Below, one piece after another: positions 13,381 to 20,639 of a stretch of DNA of 20,727 nt. Each line of letters starts with the position of its first letter. Position 1 is the first letter of the stretch. Made by a program: the position numbers and the translations under genes. The notes below the pieces were generated by a model. The model saw only the letters and a list, made by a program, of their open reading frames with translations. It did no database searches and was not told the DNA's origin. Source of the stretch: a virus; IMG/VR virus record IMGVR_UViG_3300035698_000685, positions 1-20,727 of that record, one strand, 5' to 3'.

Positions 13381-14235
13381 TTAGAAAAAGCCGAAAAGGC
13401 CCTTGCCGGGTTCTTTGCCAAGAGCGTTGCTTACGCCCCCGAACGCGCCGCCGAACTTATCGCCGCTCGTTCCCGGCCCGCCGCCGTCAAACATATCGCC
13501 AAGGCCAGAATAACCGCCGAACCCGCCGAACCCGTTGGTGCCTGCACCGCCACCACCACCGTAGCCGTGGTCCGCTGCGCCACCGCCGCCACGGTTGCTG
13601 AATGCCTCAAGTATCCCTTGGATCATCTCAGCTTGCTGTGTGTCCGCCTGCGGTGCCGCGCCTGTCTGGGGGTTGATAAACGGCGCGTTGATTGCGTCGT
13701 ATTGCCCCGGATTGCGCTGCTGCAATTCCGCCTTGGCGCTTTCAAACATCGGCGCGCTGGAATAGCCGCGCACACCGTTGAATGTGCCGGGCATTGTCAG
13801 TCCCGTCAGCGGGTCCATGCGGGTTCCCGCCGCGAAGTCATTGGCGAATGTCTCCGGGTTGTAATTCTGCATCCAGAAGTCGAAGCCAGCCTGATCGGGG
13901 TCGCGCCCCAACTGATTTCGGTACGCGTCTGAAATGGTCCGCGCCGCGTCTGGGTTGCCGTATTGCGAAGGATCAATCGGAGCCGTCATGCCATTGATCT
14001 GCGCCAGCGGGTCTGATTGCGGCGTCTGCATTCCAAACGCGCTGGCCGCGCCCGCAGTGTTGCGCATTGCGCTTTCCTGCAAGGGCGACAGCGCTGCAAC
14101 ATCTGGCCCGTAATACGGCACATGGCCGATTTTGGATGCCTCCTGAGAACGGCCAATCGTGTATTTACTGGCGTCTTCGAGATATTGCGGGATTTTGCTT
14201 TCGCTCGTTTGCGATCCGCTAAACATTTTGCCCAT
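13381..14235 (-). CDS. Putative virion protein with DUF4214-like motif and Gly-rich tail
   Basis: The product is 284 residues. The N-terminal third (MGKMFSGSQTSESKIPQYLE ... GPDVAALSPLQESAMRNTAG) resembles the start of small phage virion proteins with ejection roles. Around residues 101-135 a motif ISDAYRNQLGRDPDQAGFDFW matches the DUF4214 pattern (Y-R-LGR-PD-G-W) seen in surface and S-layer-associated proteins. From about 214 on it is Gly/Phe-rich (GGFGGYSGLGDMF, GKGLFGFF). The ATG follows the preceding TAA directly. It lies first among the four putative internal-virion genes. It may be a virion component that contacts the envelope. This is inferred, not shown. Confidence 0.75.
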   Translation of the reverse strand: MGKMFSGSQTSESKIPQYLEDASKYTIGRSQEASKIGHVPYYGPDVAALSPLQESAMRNTAGAASAFGMQTPQSDPLAQINGMTAPIDPSQYGNPDAARTISDAYRNQLGRDPDQAGFDFWMQNYNPETFANDFAAGTRMDPLTGLTMPGTFNGVRGYSSAPMFESAKAELQQRNPGQYDAINAPFINPQTGAAPQADTQQAEMIQGILEAFSNRGGGGAADHGYGGGGGAGTNGFGGFGGYSGLGDMFDGGGPGTSGDKFGGAFGGVSNALGKEPGKGLFGFF

Positions 14236-14601
14236 TTAGAACTCCTTCACCAGCACGGTTGATTGCTCCGCCCAGCCATGTTTTTTGAATGCCCGCACCC
14301 AGCCGCGCCGTCCGGTAATCACGGCCTCAGTGCAGCCTTGTGTTTTCGCCCATGCGATTACGTCGCGGTGCATGTCGGCCAGTTGGTCCAACTCGCCACC
14401 GCCTAAGAATACGTCTAGGACCGTCTTTCGCGGGAATGCGACAATCTCAGTAACCAGACAGCCGCGCGGAGCAGGCCACAACTGCATGACGCCCGTTCCG
14501 ATTGCCGCCGCCACATCATCGAAGCTGTGCGTTCCGCCGTTGTGGGCGAGTGCTGCCTCAATCCACGGCCTACAGCGCTGAAGTTGACAAGGTGCCTGCA
14601 T
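14236..14601 (-). CDS. GNAT-like phage protein in the virion gene cluster
   Basis: The product is 121 residues. The pattern HSFDDVAAAIGTGVMQLWPAP, LVTEIVAFPRKTVLDVFLGGGELDQL, then DVIAWAKTQGC-EAVITGRRGWVRAFKKHGW matches small phage proteins with an acetyltransferase-like (GNAT) fold. They are found among the tail and head genes of many podoviruses. Their enzymatic activity is unproven, and they may be structural or regulatory. ATG at 14601 is chosen because GAGGTGG lies just upstream; a TTG at 14616 has no such site. The gene overlaps the end of the preceding one by 32 bases and abuts the next one (TAA-ATG). Confidence 0.85.
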   Translation of the reverse strand: MQAPCQLQRCRPWIEAALAHNGGTHSFDDVAAAIGTGVMQLWPAPRGCLVTEIVAFPRKTVLDVFLGGGELDQLADMHRDVIAWAKTQGCTEAVITGRRGWVRAFKKHGWAEQSTVLVKEF

Positions 14602-14761
14602 TATCCACCTCAACAACGTAAAGCGTCCCGTCCGGGCTGGTCAGGATGACCCGGCCCGGCGCAACGTATATATCGCGCGCCTTCTTGTGGTTCTCGCTGT
14701 CCGCTTGCTCGATTGTTCGCCGCTCATTCGGGCCAAGGTTGGCGCTTAGCGGTAGTTTCAT
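14570..14761 (-). CDS. Small conserved tail-region protein (63 aa)
   Basis: The product is 63 residues. It has a short helical N-terminal half (MKLPLSANLGPNERRTIEQA) and a C-terminal beta region (DIYVAPGRVILTSPDGTLYVV, then EVDNAGTLSTSAL). The V-L-SPDGT-Y-V-VDNAG-L-T pattern recurs in small phage virion proteins that follow the gp10-like gene. The ATG at 14761 overlaps the stop of the gp10-like gene as ATGA, and the longer upstream in-frame start would only extend into that gene. A tail accessory or trimeric adhesin-like role is plausible but not shown. Confidence 0.8.
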   Translation of the reverse strand: MKLPLSANLGPNERRTIEQADSENHKKARDIYVAPGRVILTSPDGTLYVVEVDNAGTLSTSAL

Positions 14762-16236
14762 CGCCGCCCCCGTTCCTGAACGCGCAGACGCGGAACGCCC
14801 ACCCGCCAATCACTCATGGCAACGCCATCAACCCGCAGCCGGATTTGACGCCCGGTAAACCGCACTGATGTTGGGTTGCTCATGGTGTATGGCCCATAAT
14901 CTCGCTCGGTGTCATTCGGGTGAAACCGCGTCTTGAATGTCGCGGTCACGTCGCCCTGCGTCTTTTCATCCGGTATCATTTCAGTGACGGAAAATGTGTT
15001 TTCACCCACGCCCATGCTGATCGGCCCGGTTTCCGCAAAGATGGAACCGCCGCCCCAAGAGTAAGCCGCGATTTCGTGCTGGTAGCCTGCCCCCGCGCTG
15101 TCAAACATCGTTGGATAGCGCGATGCGCCTGCGTCCACGCCTGCGGTGCGGTCCAGCGTTCCAATATCCCAGACGCCTTGAACCACGTTTAGCTTCACAT
15201 AGCTGTCAACCTCGACCGACAATTTCGACGGATAGAACCACCAGATTTCGTTCTGTTCGCCCATCGTGACCGCAAAAACCTTGCTGATCTGGTCGCGGTT
15301 TATATTGCTGAAAACGTAGTCTTCAACATCGCAAGTCAGTGGATCAACAGACCCGCCGGAATAGCTGTAAAAGCTGTGCCGCCCCATCCAGAAGGCATTG
15401 CCCTGGATGGCCTTGCCCGCCTGTGGTGCCACTATGCCGCAGTGTGTGCCGACCCGCTCAAAACCGTAAACGAATGGCGGGCCTTGGTAGGTCGCCGCGT
15501 GTGCGTCTGTGCTTGTCAGGATCAGCGTTTGCGATGGCAACTTTATGGCGTTGACGATCCGGCCCGTTGTTGCCAATTCGATTGATCCGGCCTCATTCGT
15601 GGCCGATGGCGTCCAAGCGGTGTTGTCCTCCCGGTCAGACCATTTTATCAGGCGGTCATTGCCCGACGCACCCAGCGCAAACACAAAACGATCGTCAGTC
15701 ACACAAACTGCCGTGCAGGACGTTGGCGCGCCGCTCAGTGCCGCTGCTACTGTTCCGGTGTCCAACTGCCATTCGTATATCTTGCCGTCATCGGGCGAAC
15801 ATGCCACGAGGTATTCGCCCCAGTTATCCATTGTCCAGACTGTTGCGGATGCGAACGCGCCCGTTTCTGGACGCTTGGTTCCGTAGGTGCCGCGACCGTA
15901 GAAGCCGCCGCCGTAGCCCGTATTAACCGCCGCGTCCTCGGTGCCGCTGGTAAAGCCGACAGGCGTCACATCCGTCACAGTGCCGTCAGACGCCGTGACG
16001 TACAGCTTGCTGAATGTGCCAGCCGCAATCCACGGCGTTCCCGTCTGCGTAACCCATGAATGCGCCCCGCGTGGGGCTGCGTTAAATGCCGTGCCGCCAA
16101 AGTCTCGCCAGCCGCCAACGGGCTGCAATGCACCGTCAATCCAGCGGATCAGGTTGCTATCGCGCCAACGTCCTGTGGCCTGCATGTCCGTCCCGTTGCG
16201 GTACACACCCGGCGAGATTTCAAGCGGCAACAGCAT
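14758..16236 (-). CDS. Tail hub / packaged-DNA stabilisation protein, P22 gp10-like
   Basis: The product is 492 residues, close to the 472 of P22 gp10. It appears all-beta with repeated W-rich strands, consistent with a beta-propeller. Typical segments are SDREDNTAWTPSATNEAGSI, TLILTSTDAHAATYQGPPF, FERVGTHCGIVAPQAGKAI, FWMGRHSFYSYSGGSVDPL and EIWWFYPSKLSVEVDSYVKL. This series (event count / reference curve / instrument-like strand / G-C-A/V-A-P / YWLG-x-YS) is the usual signature of gp10-like hubs, which plug the portal after packaging and attach the tail. The gene overlaps its neighbours as TGATG and ATGA. It is probably essential for infectious particles. The homology is judged by eye and is likely distant. 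Confidence 0.75.
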   Translation of the reverse strand: MLLPLEISPGVYRNGTDMQATGRWRDSNLIRWIDGALQPVGGWRDFGGTAFNAAPRGAHSWVTQTGTPWIAAGTFSKLYVTASDGTVTDVTPVGFTSGTEDAAVNTGYGGGFYGRGTYGTKRPETGAFASATVWTMDNWGEYLVACSPDDGKIYEWQLDTGTVAAALSGAPTSCTAVCVTDDRFVFALGASGNDRLIKWSDREDNTAWTPSATNEAGSIELATTGRIVNAIKLPSQTLILTSTDAHAATYQGPPFVYGFERVGTHCGIVAPQAGKAIQGNAFWMGRHSFYSYSGGSVDPLTCDVEDYVFSNINRDQISKVFAVTMGEQNEIWWFYPSKLSVEVDSYVKLNVVQGVWDIGTLDRTAGVDAGASRYPTMFDSAGAGYQHEIAAYSWGGGSIFAETGPISMGVGENTFSVTEMIPDEKTQGDVTATFKTRFHPNDTERDYGPYTMSNPTSVRFTGRQIRLRVDGVAMSDWRVGVPRLRVQERGRR

Positions 16237-16589
16237 CAGGTGAAACTCACTTTGTACAGCGTGCCATCAACCAGCGCCGTAACGCCCGTGGTCCACCGAA
16301 ACAGCGAATGCCCGGCGTAGTCTGTGCGCGCAGCACCCGACGCAAGATATGTAACGGAGCCGATCACAAGAGCCGTGAATATCGCGTTTGGCTTCAGAAT
16401 CAGATCAATTCGCGTTGGATTGTAAAATATGTAAGGCGCGGCACTGACCCCAACGCCAGTAGGAGTTGACGACAGTGATCCAAATGCCGCGCCGGGTGAG
16501 CCTACAAGCGACTGCCCATCACCAAAGCCGACATTAGCGCCGCTTGTTCCTGCGATGAGAACCGCGCCCGCGCTCTTTAGGAGCAACAT
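16236..16589 (-). CDS. Small beta-rich tail-region protein (117 aa)
   Basis: The product is 117 residues: MLLLKSAGAVLIAGTSGANV, then beta-like stretches (APYIFYNPTRIDLILKPNAIF, ALVIGSVTYLASG) and a C-terminus GVTALVDGTLYKVSFT. ATG at 16589 overlaps the stop of the upstream gene as TAATG, and its own stop overlaps the next start as TGATG, so the start is well supported. A longer in-frame extension is only the shadow of the upstream gene. The hydrophobic N-terminus is too weak to call a signal. It is probably a small tail or fibre-associated structural protein, given its position between two tail genes. Confidence 0.75.
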   Translation of the reverse strand: MLLLKSAGAVLIAGTSGANVGFGDGQSLVGSPGAAFGSLSSTPTGVGVSAAPYIFYNPTRIDLILKPNAIFTALVIGSVTYLASGAARTDYAGHSLFRWTTGVTALVDGTLYKVSFT

Positions 16590-16999
16590 TATGCTGCTGG
16601 CCCGGCATAAACGGCAAACAATGTGCTGCCCTTCTTCCACCACTGGATAACCTCCTGCGCGGCGGAAAGCGTGGGTGCGCTTGATCCAACCCAGGTCGTG
16701 GTCGGCAGGGTGGCTGTATAGGTATCGGCACCCAGGATGTGCGTGATGATCCAATCACCATCTGCAAGGCTGTCCGTGAATGTCGTGTTTGCGGCCATCG
16801 TGTAATCGACAATGTTTCCCGCATCCGGGTCGATGGCTGCGCTGCCCAAGGTCACAGTATCCCACCGGATGCACTTTACAGGCGTGGTTCCGTCCAGAAG
16901 GTCATCAACGTCATCGAAGTTATCGTTCAGCAGCCCTCCCCAAGTGTCTTCCTCGGCTCCAGGCGTTGGCGTGTTCAGTGCGTAAGTGGTGGTTGCCAT
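16589..16999 (-). CDS. Small tail protein with TWGGLLNDNFDDVDDLL motif
   Basis: The product is 136 residues. The N-terminus YALNTPTPGAEEDTWGGLLN, followed by DNFDDVDDLLDG, is a recognisable phage tail-fibre signature (Thr-Trp-Gly then N-x-N then a short helix). The remainder is a Thr-rich beta region (YTMAANTTFTDSLADGDWI, YTATLPTTTWVGSSAPTLS), as in fibre or host-contact proteins. AAGGA is immediately upstream of the ATG. It is much shorter than most fibres carrying this motif, so it may be a stand-alone domain or an adaptor that joins a longer fibre to the tail. Confidence 0.8.
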   Translation of the reverse strand: MATTTYALNTPTPGAEEDTWGGLLNDNFDDVDDLLDGTTPVKCIRWDTVTLGSAAIDPDAGNIVDYTMAANTTFTDSLADGDWIITHILGADTYTATLPTTTWVGSSAPTLSAAQEVIQWWKKGSTLFAVYAGPAA

Positions 17000-17002
17000 T
17001 CC

Positions 17003-17284
17003 TTAAATCCCTTTGATTTCTGAGAGGTGCTTCCGCAGCCTATCGCGCACAGCGGCCCGCGCTTGCCTCGGATTCATGCCGGGATTTGCGGCCTGCCAGA
17101 AGTCGGCCAAGAGAAAAACAACCGCCCTTTGCGGGTCATTAGCTTTGTCTGTAATTGCGTCCAATTCGGCTGTCAGCGCGGCGTCTGCCCTCGCTGCCAT
17201 TTCTTCTTTGGTTGGCGGCTTGCCCCAGACTTCCTCTTCGGTCACACGAACGCGGGTTCCCCCTGATTTCCTAACAAAAGCCAT
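17003..17284 (-). CDS. Small helical tail-region protein, possible fibre chaperone
   Basis: The product is 93 residues, mostly helical and charged: VTEEEVWGKPPTKEEMAARA, DAITDKANDPQRAVVFLLADF, and a C-terminus RAAVRDRLRKHLSEIKGI. The start overlaps the stop of the tail fibre-like gene as TGATG, so both are probably translated together. Its position directly after the fibre gene, small size and helical character are compatible with a tail-fibre assembly or chaperone role. No family-defining motif is visible, and a structural role is equally possible. Confidence 0.75.
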   Translation of the reverse strand: MAFVRKSGGTRVRVTEEEVWGKPPTKEEMAARADAALTAELDAITDKANDPQRAVVFLLADFWQAANPGMNPRQARAAVRDRLRKHLSEIKGI

Positions 17285-18282
17285 CAGGTCGCCTCCGCTA
17301 TGCCATATAGGTTAAAATCACCCGACTCGATGTTGCCCGAAGTATAGTAAAACCGAACTTCCGTGATCGCGGTCGTCTCTTTCCGTGATCCGCCTGTCTC
17401 AAAACCTTCGATATAAGCACTCAAATTGATAGCCACGCCTTTACCCATAATTCGCGTCCACAGTGTGCCGTCCGATGGGTATATCCAGATCAAAAAACTG
17501 CCACTTTCGCCCGCCGCTGAGCCTTGGACGAGGCCCAAGGGTACGAAACTTGACGATGCGCCAGAGGCGTAACTCGCAGACGAACTGTATCGCTGATAGA
17601 AATAGCTGTAATCGGACGCCCCGGAGTCAAAAGTGGTCCCGTCTGTAGATGTTCGGAGAGCCAATGACCCGCCGTCTGTTGCTGGTATAACCCGGTTAAT
17701 AACGGCAAGATACGCCTTGTATCCGCCAGTTAGGGAGACGTCTATTGCCGCATCTGCGGCGGCGACTGTCTTGCTGATTGGGACAAGCCCGCCGCCGCCG
17801 CCAGCCGTTGCAAAGCCTAGTGTTCCAGCCCCGTCCGTCTTTAGCACCTGATCAACCGTGCCGTCTGTTGTGGGCAGCGTGAATGTCGTCACAAACGATT
17901 GCAGGTTGGCGTCATGGGCCAAAACGTCGGTGCTGATGACAACGCCAAGGTTTGTCCGCGCGGTCGCGGCATCGCTTGCCCCTGTGCCGCCGTTTGCAAC
18001 AGCCAGATCGGTGCCCGACCAATTGGCATTGTTGACCGATGTCAGATATGCGCCCAGGTCGCTGATTTGGCTTTCGGTTAGAGTAAGTGCGCCCTCATGC
18101 GCGGTCACGTCACCCTCGGTCACTGTGTAGCTGGCAAGGTCCGCAATCGACTGCGCCGTAAATGTCACGACCTCGCCGTTTGCGTCGTTGTTGGTGTTTG
18201 ACACATCAATGCCAAGCACCCGATCCGTCGCCGCTGGCGTGGTTGCCGGATATTCAGTCGGGTTGTTGATTTTCTTGCCCAT
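17284..18282 (-). CDS. Tail fibre-like protein
   Basis: The product is 332 residues. It has an N-terminal part, then TLTESQISDLGAYLTS and ANGGTGASDAATARTNLG at about residues 97-113. Both are common elements of phage tail fibre shafts and receptor-binding proteins. A Gly-rich linker (TAGGGGGLVP, near 160) is followed by a beta-rich C-terminal domain (about 170-332) with many Ser and Tyr (DYSYFYQRYSSSASYASGAS), probably the receptor-binding head. It would recognise the host surface and may define host range. The start overlaps the upstream stop as TAATG. The C-terminal domain does not match any family I recognise. Confidence 0.8.
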   Translation of the reverse strand: MGKKINNPTEYPATTPAATDRVLGIDVSNTNNDANGEVVTFTAQSIADLASYTVTEGDVTAHEGALTLTESQISDLGAYLTSVNNANWSGTDLAVANGGTGASDAATARTNLGVVISTDVLAHDANLQSFVTTFTLPTTDGTVDQVLKTDGAGTLGFATAGGGGGLVPISKTVAAADAAIDVSLTGGYKAYLAVINRVIPATDGGSLALRTSTDGTTFDSGASDYSYFYQRYSSSASYASGASSSFVPLGLVQGSAAGESGSFLIWIYPSDGTLWTRIMGKGVAINLSAYIEGFETGGSRKETTAITEVRFYYTSGNIESGDFNLYGIAEAT

Positions 18283-18467
18283 TACACATCAACCCATGTT
18301 TCGGCATTCGCCGCTGCCGCCGACCAAGGCAAAAGAACGCCCCAGATCAGTTTGTTGCCGGAATCGTCCAGCAGTGCATTGCTGCTTTCATCCAACATCT
18401 GAATTTCGCCGCCTACTGCCACATCGCCCCATTGCTCAGCATTGGCGCTGGCATCGGTCCAGGTCAT
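18282..18467 (-). CDS. Small protein with duplicated W-x-ANAE-W-DV motif
   Basis: The product is 61 residues. It begins WTDASANAEQWGDV and ends WSAAAANAETWVDV, an internal near-duplication that flanks a central QMLDESSNALLDDSGN stretch. Small proteins of this form occur among phage tail genes next to fibre genes. The ATG overlaps the stop of the adaptor gene as ATGA, and its stop overlaps the fibre start as TAATG, which supports translation. A short spacer or tail-tip component is plausible, but no function is known. Confidence 0.75.
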   Translation of the reverse strand: MTWTDASANAEQWGDVAVGGEIQMLDESSNALLDDSGNKLIWGVLLPWSAAAANAETWVDV

Positions 18468-19078
18468 TTACGCACCCGCTTGCGCTTGCCCGCGCCGCCA
18501 TACTTGCCAGCCTCGCCGTCCGCGTTCAGCCGCGCAATGCCCTGCCCGTAGAGCGCGCCCCACGTTTGAATGCGCGCGTCCTCTTGCAGAAACGGCGCTG
18601 AATGCACCAGCGATCCGTAGAGGTACACATCCGGCGCGTTTACCAGCAGCCAATTGCTTGTGTTGCCGTCCGACAGTGCCGGAATGGTGGCGCGGTAAAG
18701 AAGCGTTGCCGTGGTGGATGATGTTGGCGTTGGGAAGAACTCGAATTCATTACCGACCAGCGCGTAGAAACACGGCGTTCCGGTGTTGTCGTCAGCCGCC
18801 GCGCGTCTGTCGTGCATGTCCTGGACGCTGATTGGCTGCATTGGCGCATCGGTTGTGCCGACCTGAAACCGGATCGGCGCAACAAAGTCCGTTGGCACCG
18901 CAGAGAACCGCGCGTCAATCGTGGCTGTGGCCCTCTTTTCACGCCGCCAATGCTTTACGTCGCGCTGCGCGTTGGCCTCACATAGCGCAATCCAATCGGC
19001 TACGTATGCGGCCAGATCATCGCGGTTAAGCGTGCTGGCGATGGCCGTTTGCAGTTCCGCGTAGGTGCTAAGTGCCAT
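18464..19078 (-). CDS. Head-tail adaptor (SU10-type phage adaptor protein)
   Basis: The product is 204 residues. The N-terminus STYAELQTAIASTLNRDDLAAYVADW, then IALCEANAQRDVKHWRREKRAT, matches the SU10-type adaptor family. These adaptors form a ring below the portal and connect it to the tail. The middle is beta-rich (VPTDFVAPIRFQVG, FYALVGNEFEFFPTPTSSTT) and a C-terminal basic tail (GKRKRVRK) may contact DNA or the portal. Together with the SU10-type capsid protein it supports a common origin of the head-tail connector genes. The ATG directly follows the terminase stop as TAG-ATG. Confidence 0.85.
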   Translation of the reverse strand: MALSTYAELQTAIASTLNRDDLAAYVADWIALCEANAQRDVKHWRREKRATATIDARFSAVPTDFVAPIRFQVGTTDAPMQPISVQDMHDRRAAADDNTGTPCFYALVGNEFEFFPTPTSSTTATLLYRATIPALSDGNTSNWLLVNAPDVYLYGSLVHSAPFLQEDARIQTWGALYGQGIARLNADGEAGKYGGAGKRKRVRK

Positions 19079-20368
19079 CTAGTATCCCTTAATCCCGCGC
19101 TTGGGGCTGGACCACTTGCGCGCCTCTGACTTGGGCCTGTCGATCACATCAACGGCCATTGCACCGAATGCGTCGGCTGAATGGCTGGACCAATCATGCT
19201 CAGGACCAAGCCCCATATCGCGCTTTTCGTCTTGTTTCTCGTGATACCAACCAAGCGCCTCGCGCCCGCCTTCGGTCTTTGTGCGGTCAAACACGATGCG
19301 CGGGAATACACGCCGCACTGCGGCAACACGCTTCATCGCAGCGCCCGTGCCGATGTTCCGGCACACATCAACGGCAAAGCCCGCATCCTTCAGGAACGAT
19401 TCAGGGGTCACACGCTGCACCGTGTCGTGCTTGCGGCCATCGTGCGGCAACATCTGCACCGACTTGGAATAGCCGTTCTCGTGGAGCCAGCCAACGTGTT
19501 CGCCGAACTCCTGCCCGACTGCCTCGTAATGATCAATCACCCGGATTTGTTCGCCTGCAAACTGCGCAATCCAGATTGCCGTCGCATCCGACTTGTCGCT
19601 GGTGCCGCCAATATCCCAATAGGCGTAGAGGCGCAGAAGCGGATCAGCGGCGATAACGTCTATGCGCCCATCACGTTCCGCTTGATTCAGCGCGTCAGCG
19701 TAATATGCGCCCTTGTATACGCGAGCATATTCGCCTTCCCAGACATGCCCATATTGATCGGGATCGTTCTTTAGCGCGTCCTCGCGTTCGTTTTTGAGAA
19801 CATCGGGAAACCACGGGTTGTCAGACCAGTTGGCGCGAACAACTGTGGAATGCTCCGGCTTACTTGCCCCGCGCAACAGCTTGTCGACCGGGTCTTTCGC
19901 GTGGCGCGGGTTCCAACTGAACCACAATTCAGAGCCAGGCTTGCGGATTGTTGGGCGCAAAAGCTGCAATGACAACTCCGAAAGCGTCTGTGCTTCTTCC
20001 ACCCATGCGCAATCAAAGCCTTCCAGCGATTTGATGCTGTCTGCCGTGTGGTCCTGCATCCCCTGGAAGATGATAGTGCCGCTGCCGGGTGTTTCAATAA
20101 ACTCGTTTGTGGATCTGAACCCATGTTTCACAAGCTGGTAATGCTCGATCTTGTCTTCGATCAACCGCTTGGCCGATTGCTTGAGAGACTTCTGCACTTC
20201 CCGAATACAGACTGTCCGCCTGCCGGGGTTGCCCATATGCGCCTTGATCATTTCCTCGGCAAAGAATTGAGACTTGCCGGAGCCGCGCCCGCCCCATGCG
20301 CCTTTGTACCGTGATGGCGACAGTAGCGGGGCAAAGCATCCCGCCGTCCTAGTCTTTAGGATAGACAA
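19079..20368 (-). CDS. terL: Terminase large subunit
   Basis: The product is 429 residues, the ATP-driven motor and headful or site-specific nuclease that packs DNA into the procapsid. The ATPase part has Walker A GGRGSGKS (26-33) and Walker B with catalytic Glu in AWVEEA (121-126). The nuclease part has acidic residues in YWDIGGTSDKSDA (Asp252, Asp258/261), PHDG (Asp310) and SHSADAFGAM (Asp399). The series resembles PBSX/Terminase_3-type subunits. The only in-frame start after the upstream stop is TTG at 20368. It overlaps the small subunit gene by 20 bases and has no strong ribosome-binding site, so translation is probably coupled to that gene. Confidence 0.95.
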   Translation of the reverse strand: MSILKTRTAGCFAPLLSPSRYKGAWGGRGSGKSQFFAEEMIKAHMGNPGRRTVCIREVQKSLKQSAKRLIEDKIEHYQLVKHGFRSTNEFIETPGSGTIIFQGMQDHTADSIKSLEGFDCAWVEEAQTLSELSLQLLRPTIRKPGSELWFSWNPRHAKDPVDKLLRGASKPEHSTVVRANWSDNPWFPDVLKNEREDALKNDPDQYGHVWEGEYARVYKGAYYADALNQAERDGRIDVIAADPLLRLYAYWDIGGTSDKSDATAIWIAQFAGEQIRVIDHYEAVGQEFGEHVGWLHENGYSKSVQMLPHDGRKHDTVQRVTPESFLKDAGFAVDVCRNIGTGAAMKRVAAVRRVFPRIVFDRTKTEGGREALGWYHEKQDEKRDMGLGPEHDWSSHSADAFGAMAVDVIDRPKSEARKWSSPKRGIKGY

Positions 20369-20639
20369 TCTCTGTCACAATCTTGTGGACGTGTTCACCG
20401 TCATCGCCGGGTCCGTTGACTTGAAGCGGCATCAGCTTGGGAAACACGTTCGTCCAGAACGCGCGTTCGTTCTCTGGCGCTTCCCTTGCCCATGCCAACA
20501 GCCGATCAGCGCCGCCTAAACCTTGCGCGGCCTCTTCGATGATGGCTTTGGCCGTTGCTGTGACCTTGTTTTTACTGCCCTTCGGTCGTCCTGCGCCGCT
20601 GCGCTTGGCAATATTGCTGACCGCTATTTTATTCGCCAT
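20349..20639 (-). CDS. terS: Probable terminase small subunit
   Basis: The product is 96 residues: a basic N-terminus with RSGAGRPKGSKNKVTATAKA, which is typical of small DNA-binding phage terminase subunits, then helices (IIEEAAQGLGGADRLLAWAREA, NERAFWTNVFPKLMPL). Its position directly before and overlapping terL is the main support. Small subunits of this type recognise the packaging site and load the large subunit. No ribosome-binding site is visible before the ATG, which lies within the end of an upstream open frame. Translation may therefore be coupled to that gene. Confidence 0.8.
   Translation of the reverse strand: MANKIAVSNIAKRSGAGRPKGSKNKVTATAKAIIEEAAQGLGGADRLLAWAREAPENERAFWTNVFPKLMPLQVNGPGDDGEHVHKIVTEIVYPKD

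Noticed and set aside
13189-13932. Long plus-strand ORF (247 codons) across two virion genes
   Set aside because: It lies antisense to two well-supported minus-strand genes and crosses their junction. Its composition (Pro/Arg/Ala-rich) is what a GC-rich complementary strand gives, and it has no convincing start signal.
14758-18282. Diversity-generating retroelement targeting the tail genes
   Set aside because: No reverse transcriptase, no template/variable repeat pair and no C-type lectin-like end was seen in the window.
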